A stretch of 64,000 nucleotides of DNA, from assembly GCA_040901765.1 (NCBI GenBank), contig JBBDYG010000075.1:47674-111673 (forward strand), given 5' to 3'. This document shows positions 1-9,400 of this stretch, piece after piece (the first letter of the stretch is position 1; every line of letters starts with the position of its first letter). The notes beneath the pieces are model-generated. The model searched no databases and was not told the DNA's origin. It was given only the letters and a program-made list of their open reading frames with translations. The position numbers were made by a program, and so were the translations under genes. This DNA is from JBBDYG01 sp040901765. Lineage in GTDB: Bacteria; Planctomycetota; Planctomycetia; Pirellulales; Lacipirellulaceae.

Positions 1-1490
1 ATCGCGTTTGCGGTCCAATTGAGCGTGTCCCAACCCACGGTCGGCTGGGAGTCGCCGCCTTGTCCCGACTTGGCCGGCGCCTGCTGAGGATTGGCGTTGT
101 AGACCATTGAATGGGAAAAGCAGACAAAGCCATCGGGATTCTCTTGCCGGTAGACGGCCGCGGCGCCAATCGCCGGTTCCTCGATCGCCGCAAACCCCAT
201 GTGTGTGAAGTGATGTTCGATGTCAGGATGGTTTTCCGTGGAGTTCCACGTCTCGGTACTTTTGTCAAAACCGCGATCCGCATCGTTTAGGCCTTTGACG
301 ACGTAGAGGTTGAACGCCTTTCCCTTCTTTCCCATACCATAACGGCTGAAGCCATTGTAGGAATCGTTTTTCTTTAACTGCATCCAAAGGACTGCCTGAT
401 CGCTATAGATATTGGTATACATTCGATACCATTTGCCTCGGTAGCGCCTTTCTTCTCCATCGTACCGAAAAAGGGGAGCTAGCTTGAAGGCAAAGAAGCA
501 GCTAACGTCAAAAAAGTCATTAATCGGCTTTCTCCAGCGGCAGACCCACGGATAGGTGGCGCGCATAAGTTGCGATCGGTCGCGGCCTTTGTGGGTGTGT
601 TTTTCCACGGGAAGCTGCGGAGCGAAGTCGAGCAGCGCCTGCAATGAGAATTTATTGGGAAAATCGCCGAGCGCGAATCCCGTGGCGCCGTGTTTCTTGG
701 CGATCTCGCGAGGACCAAACTGGCACTGCAAGAAAACGCCTTTGATCATCAAGTCTTCATACCCGTACAATGTATCGAGCGCACCCTTCTTTGTGTTGCC
801 GTTCTTGTCCACTCCAGCAATTGTGAACGCGAACTCTCTTGTATTTACCGCGAGTATTTCCGCGCCATCCAACACCAACCATTCCTGATAGATTTTCCAC
901 GAGGTTCCCACGGCCGCCCATTGGATTGCTTGTCCAGGAATTTGACCGTACGGGATTTTTTCAATGATTGCACCGACGATGTAGCTTCCATAGGCGATAG
1001 CCAGCCAGAGTTTCAGATTCCGCTTGGCCTTATAGATCGTCGAATCGACGGAGGCGGAAGGGTTCTCCTTGACCTTTTTGTAAGGAGTGCTTGAAAGGGG
1101 CACGCTTCCGGCCTTGCTGGCGACTTCATAAACCACCCGCAGCGCAGTATTTATTTCGTCCAGGCCCTTGGAGTTCGTGCTGTCGCGACCCTTCTCATCA
1201 ATCCACTTTCCTCCCAGGGAATGATGCATTACGTACAGCGCCGTCAACTCGCCCATCATGTGATTCGCAGCAGTGACCGCGTTCATCCCACGGGCGACCC
1301 AAACACTACTCGAATAGGCGACCGCATCGGCGGCATTCTGGGTCTCAATCTTGCGAGTGACCGTCTGACCGGCGTTGAACACCAGGGCGCCGAAAACTGC
1401 TAGGAAGAGCAATGCCACGAGCGTGGCAAATGAGACCATGCCGCGCTCGCCCGAACAATTGCGGTGGAGTGTTGCACTATAAGTGTGCAT
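1..1490 (-). CDS. TadG-like pilus-assembly protein (partial, runs off left edge)
   Basis: The reading frame is open from an ATG at 1490 to the window edge, so the 3' end is missing. About residues 18-45 form one hydrophobic segment (MVSFATLVALLFLAVFGAL), followed by the motif QNAADAVAYSSSVWVARGMN. This layout, one N-terminal membrane anchor and then an AADA-rich stretch, is typical of TadG-like proteins (putative Flp pilus-assembly TadE/G-like family), which sit in the inner membrane and face the periplasm. A Shine-Dalgarno-like AAGGA lies 9 bases before the ATG, and a second ATG upstream at 1500 is ruled out by an immediate stop. It is the last visible gene of the minus-strand pilus cluster, 18 bases after the TadE-like gene. 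The rest of the protein has no motif I recognise. Confidence 0.75.
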   Translation of the reverse strand, partial: MHTYSATLHRNCSGERGMVSFATLVALLFLAVFGALVFNAGQTVTRKIETQNAADAVAYSSSVWVARGMNAVTAANHMMGELTALYVMHHSLGGKWIDEKGRDSTNSKGLDEINTALRVVYEVASKAGSVPLSSTPYKKVKENPSASVDSTIYKAKRNLKLWLAIAYGSYIVGAIIEKIPYGQIPGQAIQWAAVGTSWKIYQEWLVLDGAEILAVNTREFAFTIAGVDKNGNTKKGALDTLYGYEDLMIKGVFLQCQFGPREIAKKHGATGFALGDFPNKFSLQALLDFAPQLPVEKHTHKGRDRSQLMRATYPWVCRWRKPINDFFDVSCFFAFKLAPLFRYDGEERRYRGKWYRMYTNIYSDQAVLWMQLKKNDSYNGFSRYGMGKKGKAFNLYVVKGLNDADRGFDKSTETWNSTENHPDIEHHFTHMGFAAIEEPAIGAAAVYRQENPDGFVCFSHSMVYNANPQQAPAKSGQGGDSQPTVGWDTLNWTANA

Positions 1491-1508
1491 GTCCGGCCAT
1501 CCTTTATG

Positions 1509-2387
1509 TTATCGACGAATTAACAGTTTGGCAGGGTCGTACGGAATGTTAAGTCGGCTTGATTCGGTCTCGGGAGCTTCGGAAGGGAGCGTCACCGACG
1601 TGGAAATATCTCTGGCATAAAACGCCGCATACCGGTTGCCAAATAGTCGCCCCACCGCCGGAATCTGCATGGGCATCGTATAGGTCACGGTGACCTGAAA
1701 ATCTTCGTTCCAGGGCACGAGCTTCTCCTTCTGCTCGAACTCGACGCTTGTGGCGGCCGATGCGAACAGGAACTTATTGATCACATAAAGAGTCTTCGCC
1801 AATTCATTAGGCCCTAATCGTTGGAGCATGTACTGGTCGTCGTCGCTTTGGCCGGTATTGTGCCTGGCATTCGTTTGGTACATGCGCAGATACAGCGGTG
1901 CGTCGATCAGCACTCCTTTGGCGGGAATTCGACCTAGCTTCCACATTCCGTCGCGATGCTCGCGCGTGCCACTGGCAAACGGAGTCATCCCCATGGCGGC
2001 GGCCCTCTGAGCCTTTTTAATGGTGTAGTCGTACCGCACTTGATCCGTCTCGTCAGTTGTCCGCTCGGGCAAGGAAGGTCTCCAGACAATTGCCGTCCGA
2101 GCCGCCGCATGGGCTGCGTACACCGTGCCCATCTTGACCATCAAGATCAGCGTCGCCTGAATGATCAGGCACATCAGAATGAGATAGAACGGAAACGTCA
2201 TTACATAGGAAAGCGCGTAGGTCGCGCCGCGTTCATCGGCAGCAAACGCGGCCGCGCCAGACCACTTGCGGCCGCGATACGCTCGCCGCACCAGGAAAAC
2301 CATGGCCACTAAGCACACAGCCCACAACAACCAGACGTCGCCGACTGACGTGAAGTAGTCGCGCCAGTGAATCGTAGGAGTGGCCAT
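1509..2387 (-). CDS. TadE-like pseudopilin / pilus-assembly protein
   Basis: The protein has 292 residues. An extra hydrophobic segment sits at about residues 18-34 (WLLWAVCLVAMVFLVRR), and then a TadE-like segment begins with DERGATYALSYVMTFPFYL and continues as a long hydrophobic helix. The rest is soluble and presumably periplasmic. TadE-family proteins are pseudopilins processed by the prepilin peptidase and needed for assembly of Flp/Tad pili. The second membrane segment before the TadE part is unusual, since canonical TadE proteins start almost directly with the processed helix. The gene is 14 bases downstream of a tiny TadE-like gene and 18 bases upstream of the TadG-like gene, so they are probably co-transcribed. 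Family assignment is by pattern only. Confidence 0.7.
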   Translation of the reverse strand: MATPTIHWRDYFTSVGDVWLLWAVCLVAMVFLVRRAYRGRKWSGAAAFAADERGATYALSYVMTFPFYLILMCLIIQATLILMVKMGTVYAAHAAARTAIVWRPSLPERTTDETDQVRYDYTIKKAQRAAAMGMTPFASGTREHRDGMWKLGRIPAKGVLIDAPLYLRMYQTNARHNTGQSDDDQYMLQRLGPNELAKTLYVINKFLFASAATSVEFEQKEKLVPWNEDFQVTVTYTMPMQIPAVGRLFGNRYAAFYARDISTSVTLPSEAPETESSRLNIPYDPAKLLIRR

Positions 2388-2401
2388 GGTTGCAACGCGG
2401 C

Positions 2402-2587
2402 TTACATCAAGGGAGAACCGATCATGCTTCCAATGATCGAGAACAACGCGCGGCAGGCATGAATCCCCCAGTAGGCCAGCAGCACGAAAATCGGAAACCC
2501 AATCGCGGTGGCCATGACCACCTCTAATGCGGCCATCCCACTCGGGCGGGGGGGACGCATCGGTCGTCGGTGATGTCGCAGAACCAT
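2402..2587 (-). CDS. Short TadE-like pseudopilin
   Basis: This is a 61-residue protein: a basic N-terminus (MVLRHHRRPMRPPRP), then MAALEVVMATAIGFPIFVLL, a glutamate-containing hydrophobic helix typical of type IVb (pseudo)pilins. I chose the ATG at 2587 because a GAGGG stretch lies 8 bases before it and it leaves 29 bases after the prepilin peptidase. The longer frame to 2755 would overlap the peptidase coding sequence by more than 130 bases and reads as out-of-frame peptidase DNA. The glutamate at the start of the helix matches the residue (E5-like) that guides pilin packing. It could be a minor pilin or a stand-alone TadE domain. Confidence 0.6.
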   Translation of the reverse strand: MVLRHHRRPMRPPRPSGMAALEVVMATAIGFPIFVLLAYWGIHACRALFSIIGSMIGSPLM

Positions 2588-2616
2588 CCGGGAAGCCCTC
2601 GGGGCAAAACGCTTGG

Positions 2617-3471
2617 CTATCCGCCTGGCAGCCAACTTTCGATTGTACGATTGAAACCCGTCACCACGATCAACATTCCCACGGCAAAGAACGGCCCCAA
2701 CGGGATCGACTTGGTCAGAATTTTTCGGTCCTGCTCCGTTGATGGATTGATCCATTTCGGAAAGTACGGACCTCCGAAGCGGCGGGCAAGCAGCCGGACC
2801 ACGGTAACGGGTCCGATGCTTCCGAGCGCCCAGAGGGCGATCGCGATGCCCGCTGTCACGAAGGCGTACAGAAGCGCTTCGGCGCCAAGCTCGAAGCCCA
2901 GCAGCGCGCCAATCGCACCGGCCAACTTGACATCGCCCGCCCCGCCACCGGTGATACTGAACACAATCAGCATCAATGTGAAAAGCAGAAACAGCCCAGC
3001 CAGCGATGCTCCAATTCCGACTGTACCGAGATAACTGCGAGTGACAGAATTCAACTGCGGTTCCGGTTCAATGGGTTCGAAGAACATTAAATTCCCAGTC
3101 AAGTTTTCAAACCAACCGACAGCAGTTTCAACAAAATGAACCGCTCCGAAAACGTCCGCCGATCCTGGCTGCCAATCCGGCGACCTAATCTCATACAGAT
3201 TAATTCCAACACCCCACAGGGCCGCGGAATACGTTACCCAGTTCGGGATCACATGCCATCGGATGTCGGTGTAGCTGGCCACTAACGCGGTCGCGATGAC
3301 CACAAATCCGGTGAGCGTGGCGGCGAGCGAGAAGTCGACCCGTCCGCCGGTCGCTGCTGCGACCCAGATCGGTCCGCCAATCGCGGGCACCAGCAACGCA
3401 CCGAGCCAGGCAAACTGACGCGAGGTAGTATCCGTTGCGCGAGGATTCATGGGTGACGCGATGGCAGCCAT
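2617..3471 (-). CDS. Prepilin peptidase, A24 family (CpaA/TadV type)
   Basis: This is a 284-residue integral membrane aspartic peptidase that should cleave the leader of Flp-type pilins and pseudopilins on the cytoplasmic side of the membrane. The two catalytic aspartates of family A24 are visible: D69 in SYTDIRWHVIPNW and D180 in GGGAGDVKLAGAIGA. There is no N-terminal cysteine-rich methyltransferase domain, which fits the short CpaA/TadV type rather than PilD. A loop of about 60 residues between the two motifs is longer than usual. An internal ATG at residue 8 is an alternative start. It lies between the pilin-like gene and the TadE-like genes on the same strand, which supports its role. 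Confidence 0.85.
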   Translation of the reverse strand: MAAIASPMNPRATDTTSRQFAWLGALLVPAIGGPIWVAAATGGRVDFSLAATLTGFVVIATALVASYTDIRWHVIPNWVTYSAALWGVGINLYEIRSPDWQPGSADVFGAVHFVETAVGWFENLTGNLMFFEPIEPEPQLNSVTRSYLGTVGIGASLAGLFLLFTLMLIVFSITGGGAGDVKLAGAIGALLGFELGAEALLYAFVTAGIAIALWALGSIGPVTVVRLLARRFGGPYFPKWINPSTEQDRKILTKSIPLGPFFAVGMLIVVTGFNRTIESWLPGG

Positions 3472-3567
3472 CGGACGAATCCTCAGAACTTATTCGCTGG
3501 CCTTCAAATTGAGGATCGGCCTGCGGGGGGCCCCGTGCCGCCCGGCAGCCCATCGCAGCAAGTTGTG

Positions 3568-3765
3568 CTAGTTGAATTTATCGAAGGCGACAACCTGGCC
3601 GACCAGCTTCACCATCCAGTCGCGGATCTTCTCGTAGTTATTCTTAATCAGCAGCATGATGATCGCGGCGACGGCGATGATCATCACCACTTGAAGGGCC
3701 TCCAGGCCGCGCTCTTCTTGATGGAACTTTTTCAGGCTGTTCGTGAAGTTGAATAGCTTGGACAT
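3568..3765 (-). CDS. Flp/type IVb pilin-like protein
   Basis: The protein has 65 residues: a short basic leader (MSKLFNFTNSLKKFHQ), then EERGLEALQVVMIIAVAA, a glutamate-containing hydrophobic helix, and a short hydrophilic tail. This is the build of a type IVb (Flp) prepilin. The Flp motif G/x-T-A-I-E-Y is not exact here: the site reads RGLEALQ, so cleavage after G is an inference. The ATG at 3765 has GGAG 7 bases upstream; the longer frame to 3915 has no support. It heads the minus-strand cluster, 96 bases before the prepilin peptidase gene, as is common for the major pilin. Confidence 0.7.
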   Translation of the reverse strand: MSKLFNFTNSLKKFHQEERGLEALQVVMIIAVAAIIMLLIKNNYEKIRDWMVKLVGQVVAFDKFN

Positions 3766-4464
3766 AGTCTTGCTCCAGTGAAGGGCCGCATATTGCGGCA
3801 GGTGGTGGACAATCGCCCGTGACGGGCGGGTTGATTCAGAGGCTACTTTCTTGGCCCGGCGGGCCACTTTGTTTCCCACAGTCCTAAACGTCTGCCACGC
3901 CGAGCGCGCACGCAAGAAACCAAAAGATTTTCAAATCAAGTGAGATGAGCGAAGAACTGCCTGACGGAATCGGGTTCTGGGCTGGATCATTATGCATAGT
4001 ATTAGCTGGGGAAGCTAACCGAAGCTAGCTACTTCCCAAAGCTGCCCAGCAATTCGTCGTCGGCACGGACGGAGTTTTGTCATGACTTCCGGCCAACTTC
4101 GCAGCGCGCACAGCGTGGCCGAATGGAAGAATCCTCGAGAAACTCGCCAACTGGTCGCCGCGCGTCCAGGTGACTTTCCGGTCAATATTCGTTAGGCGAA
4201 AAGGCGTCGGGATTCGGGGCAAAGGGTCGGAGGAAATGAAACTGCGGCTTCGCCTTCTGTTTTTCCTGGCCCCTGACGCCTGAATCCTGACCCCTCTCCG
4301 GTAAGGTTCGCGAACCCGCGGCGGCTGCAAAAGCGAGCGGATTTCTGCCGGCGGATAGTCGCAATTCGAGCTAGCGGCTGCTACATTCGCATAGGAAGGC
4401 GCGTCATCCAGCCGGGCTTTTCGCTCGGAGTATGTGAACGATTCACCTACAGGAGTCGGACCCC
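3766..4464. other. Intergenic region between the pilus cluster and the ECF sigma gene
   Basis: About 700 bases separate the divergent pilin and sigma-factor genes. Both promoters should lie here, but I could not identify convincing -35/-10 or sigma-54 boxes. A frame of 167 codons on the minus strand (4025-4528) crosses the sigma-factor start and has arginine/proline-rich, low-complexity content; I do not accept it as a gene. Nothing else is supported. Confidence 0.5.
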
Positions 4465-5085
4465 ATGAATCCGGTCCTCTGCGACGAGGAAATGGTGGCG
4501 AAGGCAGTGGCGGGCGACCACGCCGCATTGGAGTCGTTGCTGATTCCTTACCACGGCCCGTTGCTGGCCCATGTTACACGGCTAATCCCGTCAAAAGTCC
4601 GGGCGTCGGTGTGTCCCGACGACGTGCTGCAACAGACCTACCTCAATGCATTTCGTTCCATTGGCCGCTTTGAATCGAGGGGGGAAGGGGCATTTTACGG
4701 CTGGCTGAAAGTGATTGCCGAACGGCAGCTTATGGACGCCTGCCGGAAGCGCGACCGCGAGCAACTTTCCGAGAAGCCGGCCCACTCGCCACCGGGGGGT
4801 GGCGGGAATAGCTCGCTGCGGGGGTTGCTGAGCCTGGTGGCGGGGGACGAGCCGATTCCCGGCGATCAGGCAATGCTCGAGGAAATGCAGGCTGAATTTC
4901 AGGTGGCGCTGGCCCGAATGCCCGAAAATTACCGGCAGGTGCTCGTCCTTCGCTACTTGGAAGACCTACCGCTGGAAGACGTCGCCGAGAAATTAGGGCT
5001 TTCCGAGGGGTCCGTCCGTGGACTGTGCCATCGCGCCAGGCAACACTTAAGAGATGAATTGATGCGGTTGTCGCGGTTTATCTAA
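4465..5085 (+). CDS. RNA polymerase sigma factor, ECF type
   Basis: This 206-residue protein has the two domains of sigma-70 group 4. Region 2 spans about residues 20-95 (DDVLQQTYLNAFRSIGRFE, then FYGWLKVIAERQLMDACRK), and region 4 spans about 150-200, with the helix-turn-helix LPLEDVAEKLGLSEGSVRG. A glycine/proline-rich linker (residues 105-125) joins them. ECF factors redirect RNA polymerase to a small set of promoters. AGGAG lies 9 bases before the ATG. It stands 82 bases upstream of an FHA protein gene and about 1.4 kb upstream of the giant surface-protein operon, so it may control that operon; this is inference. No adjacent anti-sigma factor is seen, as is common for planctomycete ECF groups. 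Confidence 0.88.
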   Translation: MNPVLCDEEMVAKAVAGDHAALESLLIPYHGPLLAHVTRLIPSKVRASVCPDDVLQQTYLNAFRSIGRFESRGEGAFYGWLKVIAERQLMDACRKRDREQLSEKPAHSPPGGGGNSSLRGLLSLVAGDEPIPGDQAMLEEMQAEFQVALARMPENYRQVLVLRYLEDLPLEDVAEKLGLSEGSVRGLCHRARQHLRDELMRLSRFI

Positions 5086-5167
5086 ATCGCGTCCAAACGA
5101 AACAACTGCAATGCCTTCCGGAGAATAACGAACCGGCGGTTGGATCCTTGCGCCGGTAGCCAGGCCG

Positions 5168-6169
5168 ATGACCGATTCCGATCGCACTTCCCCCGAACGT
5201 CATGCGCGCGATTTGATTCAGCGGGCAGCCAATCAGATCGCGGCGGAACGCGTCTCGTCGGCATTGAACCGTATGGAGGATGACGATGAGCGCGATCGGG
5301 CCGAGGGATCACTCGATGGCACGTCGCATGAACCCTCGGGATTACTTTCGGATGACACCGGGCCTGAGGGCGAGTCACCGTCGGCTACTGTAAGCGAGCA
5401 GGATCTTGTTCTCGATTCCACGCTGGGTCTTTCCAGCGGCGCGTTGCGCCGTCGCGCTGCCGGGGGCCGCTCCGATCCCTCGCAGGCCGACAAGGCGGAG
5501 ATGACCAGCGATTTTGGTCCGCCCGCGGCGGGCGGCTTGATTACAACTCCGGCGTACCGACCGTCGCAGCGTCCGCCCGCGGCCTTGATGCAGGTCTTCG
5601 ACGACGATCAAGATCGGGGCGAATTGGTTCGCATTCGGCGGACGCCATTCGACATCGGTCGCCAGGAGGGCGATCTGACGGTTCCCCATGAGTTGCAAAT
5701 GTCCCGCCGCCACGCCCGGATCGATCGCCGCCAAGTCTCGGGCGAGTGGCACTGGTATCTGCGCGACCTGGGAAGCACGAACGGCACGTTCGTCCGCGCA
5801 CGTCGCGTGCGCCTGCGGGACAAAGACGAAGTGCTTCTGGGAGCCGATCTCGTGCGTTTTCTCCAGCCGGGTGGCCCCGAAACCGCCACCCTCGTCAAGG
5901 TCGCTCCGGGTCGATACGAAGAGAAGGTAACACTCAAGCCCGGCGTTCATTGGATCGGAACCTCTTCGAGTCAATGCCTGCCACTGCTGCAGGGGAGCAA
6001 GTTTCTCGACCCAAAGCACCTCCGGTTGGAAGTCGATGCCCAGGGGCAGTGGCGGTTGTTCGATTGCGGCAGCACGAACCACGTTTGGGTCCGAGTCGAG
6101 GAGGTTCGGCTGGTCGACGGCTGCTGCTTCCAGGCCGGCGAGCAGCGATTTAGCTTTCATCTGCCATAG
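5168..6169 (+). CDS. FHA-domain protein, cytoplasmic
   Basis: The 333-residue protein begins with about 130 acidic, probably disordered residues, followed by an FHA domain at about 150-235. The conserved FHA signature is complete: FDIGRQEG, MSRRHARI and LRDLGSTNGTFV, the residues that bind phosphothreonine peptides. A second, weaker FHA-like repeat fills the C-terminus (HWIGTSSS, DPKHLRL, LFDCGSTNHVWV) and has lost the SRRH-type residues. It has no signal peptide or membrane helix. FHA proteins read Thr phosphorylation, and a Ser/Thr kinase is encoded 13 kb downstream beyond the surface-protein operon, so a kinase-reader link is plausible. No strong ribosome-binding site decides the start. 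Confidence 0.82.
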   Translation: MTDSDRTSPERHARDLIQRAANQIAAERVSSALNRMEDDDERDRAEGSLDGTSHEPSGLLSDDTGPEGESPSATVSEQDLVLDSTLGLSSGALRRRAAGGRSDPSQADKAEMTSDFGPPAAGGLITTPAYRPSQRPPAALMQVFDDDQDRGELVRIRRTPFDIGRQEGDLTVPHELQMSRRHARIDRRQVSGEWHWYLRDLGSTNGTFVRARRVRLRDKDEVLLGADLVRFLQPGGPETATLVKVAPGRYEEKVTLKPGVHWIGTSSSQCLPLLQGSKFLDPKHLRLEVDAQGQWRLFDCGSTNHVWVRVEEVRLVDGCCFQAGEQRFSFHLP

Positions 6170-6249
6170 TCGGCGGATCCGATTAACGGCAGCCGCCCGC
6201 CAGGATTAGGCAACCAGCGCTAGAAAATCCGCTAAAAATAGCCATTTTA

Positions 6250-6278
6250 TTGACTTTTCGAGCGGTTGCGATTATCAC
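6250..6278 (+). promoter_or_regulatory. Candidate sigma-70-type promoter for the giant surface-protein operon
   Basis: TTGACT (6250-6255) and TATCAC (6273-6278) are separated by exactly 17 bases. They match the bacterial consensus at 5 of 6 and 4 of 6 positions and sit in a locally AT-rich patch. This would leave a leader of about 150 bases before the ATG at 6442. If the ECF factor encoded just upstream drives the operon instead, this site would be secondary. Confidence 0.4.
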
Positions 6279-6441
6279 TTAAATCTGGTCTCCGCGGTCA
6301 CCTAAACTGAGATTTCTGCGCTTCGGGCTAGATGAATCTCGCTTTCCGACTGTTCGGCGTTGCAGATCCACTCGCTGCAACCGACAGGATCGAAGCGCGG
6401 CCCGCCCGCCGATGGCGAATCGGTTTGACGAAGGAATCGGT

Positions 6442-9400
6442 ATGAACGTGCAATCGCTGTGGTGTCGTTTTCGTCAGTTTCTTGCCGGAGGCAAACGCTC
6501 GCCACGCCGTAGACCCCGCCCCCCTGCGCCAGCTTTACGAATTCTTCGCCTCGAACGCCGGCGCGTCCTCAGTGCCGATTTCTCGTTCGGAGCCAGCGGA
6601 CTGATTCTGCATGGCTTCGATGCCGATGGGGGTGAAACCTTAACCATCTCCCAAGCCGAAACAGAATACCGCTTCACACTGAATAATGGCGACTGGAGCA
6701 CTCCGGCGGGTCCGTCGCCCGACGGCGTCCGGCTCGACGGGCAAACCTTGGCGATCGAGGCCGCCCTGGTCGATCAACTGGTCGACGGCCTCACGGTCAT
6801 CGGCGATGCAATGACGCCGTTGCATGTTTCGCTCGACCAAGCGGACTTCTCCGCTTTTCAAGGGCCGCTTAGCTTCAGCGGCATTCGTTCGATCAATCAA
6901 GCCGCGAATACGCAGCTTGCGTTTGGCGATGCGAGCGCGCTGGAAATCACAGCGCCAGTAACCGGCATGACGATCGGGAGTTTGAACGTTGCCGGCGATT
7001 TGACCATTACCACGTTTGGCCCGATTACCGATGGCGATGGCACGCAAATCAACGTGACCGGCAACGCGACGTTCATCTCGCGAGCATTCCATCCCGCGGC
7101 CGACTTCGATGCCGACGGGATGGTCGGGCCGATCGATTATGGAATTTGGGCAGCCAATTTCGGCGTAGGCGTCGGTGCCACCAAAGCACAAGGCGACGCT
7201 GACGGCGACGGCGCTGTTAGCATCACCGATTACACCGCGTGGCGCGACACGCTCGGACAAGTCAGCGAGCCGGGCGGCATTTTCCTGGCGGATAATCTGA
7301 CCGACCAATTAAACGTCGGCGGCCAAGCCACCTTTGAAGCCGGGGACGGCGCGACCCGATTCGACATCGACGTGGGTGCCCTGGGCATCACGAATTTCGG
7401 CAGCCTGGCGGTAATCGGGGCGAATGCCACTGTGCAAGAAGATTCCGCTACGGAAATCGTCGAGGTCGATGCCCAGACCTTCTCGCTCGCTTCGGCAGGC
7501 GCAATTACCGACGCACCTGGCACGACGATTGATGTCACGGGGCTTGCCACATTCAATGCCGGCGCAAACCTCATCAGGCTTGGCGACGATGCGGGCGACA
7601 CTACCAACTTCGGCCAGCTCCGTCTTACCGGCGGCGGGGTTTTGGTGACGGAAGATTCCAGCACCGTGTTAACCGACGTTACGGCAAGCTCGTTTATGCT
7701 CACCTCGGCGGGTGCCATTACCGACGCTTCGACAATCAATATCGCGGGAGACGCGAACTTCATCGCAGGCGGCCCGATCACACTAAACGAGAACGCCGGT
7801 GACGTGTTGTCGATCGGTGCATCGGCGACGTTTCGCGCAGGCGCCGCTGCGCCGTTCTTTGATATCACGATTGGCCCGGCCGGAATGGCCAATTTCGGCT
7901 CGCTTCACCTCACCGGCGACGACGTCACGGTGCAAGAGGACTCCGCGACGGTATTGAGGCACGTCACCGCCAGTTCGCTGACGCTCACTTCGTCGGGGCC
8001 GATCTCCGATTCGTCGTCTGGTGGCACAACGATTAGCGTAACGAATCTCGCGACGTTCGACGCCGGGGCAAACACAATCTTGCTGGGCGACGTTTTGGGC
8101 GATACGACGAACTTTGGCCAGCTTCATGTGACGGGCCTGCACGTGGCAATCACTGAGGATTCGGGCACAGAACTAACCGGCGTTATGGCGAACTCGCTGG
8201 ACCTCATGTCCGCCGGACCCATCACCGACGCCCCCGGCACGACGATCACCGTCATGAATTTGGCCAAGTTTACTGCTGCCGGAGTTAATACCATCACGCT
8301 TGGAGACAGTGCGGGCGATTCGACGAACTTTGGGTTTCTAACTGTCATCGGCGGAGCGGTCGTCGTAACCGAGGATTCGGGCACCGATCTGACCGGAGTG
8401 ACGACAACATCGCTCAATCTCACATCGGCGGGACCGATCACCGACAGGGCGCCCGCCACAATCAGCGTCACAGGACTGGCTGCGTTCAACGCCGGCGCTA
8501 ATGCAATTACGCTGGGCGACGCCGCGAGCGAGATGACGAACTTTGGCCAGCTTCATCTAACCGGCGGCGCCGTTGCCATTACTGAAGACTCGGGCACGGA
8601 ACTTACCGGCGTGAACGCGACGTCACTCGCCCTCACCTCGGCTGGGCCAATCACCGACGCCGTCGGCACGACGATCAGCGTCACTGGCTTGGCGACTCTC
8701 AACGCCGGCGCGAACCCGATCACGCTCGGCGACAATGCCGCCGATACGACGAATTTCGGCCAGCTAAACGTTACCGGCGGAGCGGTCTTGATAATGGAGG
8801 ACTCGGGCACCGAACTAACGGGCATTAACGCCGCGACGCTGAGCCTGGTGTCGACGGGGCCGATCACCGATGCCGCCGGCACGGCGATCGGCGTTACCGG
8901 GCTTGCAACGCTCAACGCGGGCGCGAATCCGATTACGCTCGGCGACAATGCCGCCGACTCGACCAACTTCGGGCAGTTGCATGTCACCGGCGGCGCGGTC
9001 GCCATTACCGAAGATTCCGCGACCGTCGTAACGGGTGTGACAGCAACAACACTAAATCTCACGTCGGCCGGTTCGATCACCGATGCCCCCGGGACAGCGA
9101 TTAGCGTCACCGGATTGGCAACGCTCAATGCCGGCGCGAACCCGATCACGCTGGGCGACAATGTTGGCGACACGACCAACTTTGGCCAACTTCACCTCAC
9201 CGGCGGCGCGGTTGCGATCGCCGAGGATTCCGCGACGGTGTTGACCGGTGTAACGGCCACAACGCTGAGCCTCACTTCGACTGGTTCGGTCGCCGACGCC
9301 GTCGGAACAACCATCAACGTGACCGGTCTGGCAACTCTGAACGCGGGTGCAAACCCGATTGCCATCGGTGACAACGTTGCCGACGTGACCAACTTCGGCC

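Noticed and set aside
4025..4528. Minus-strand frame of 167 codons overlapping the sigma-factor start
   Set aside because: It overlaps the sigma-factor ribosome-binding site and coding start, and is rich in R/P/S without hydrophobic core.
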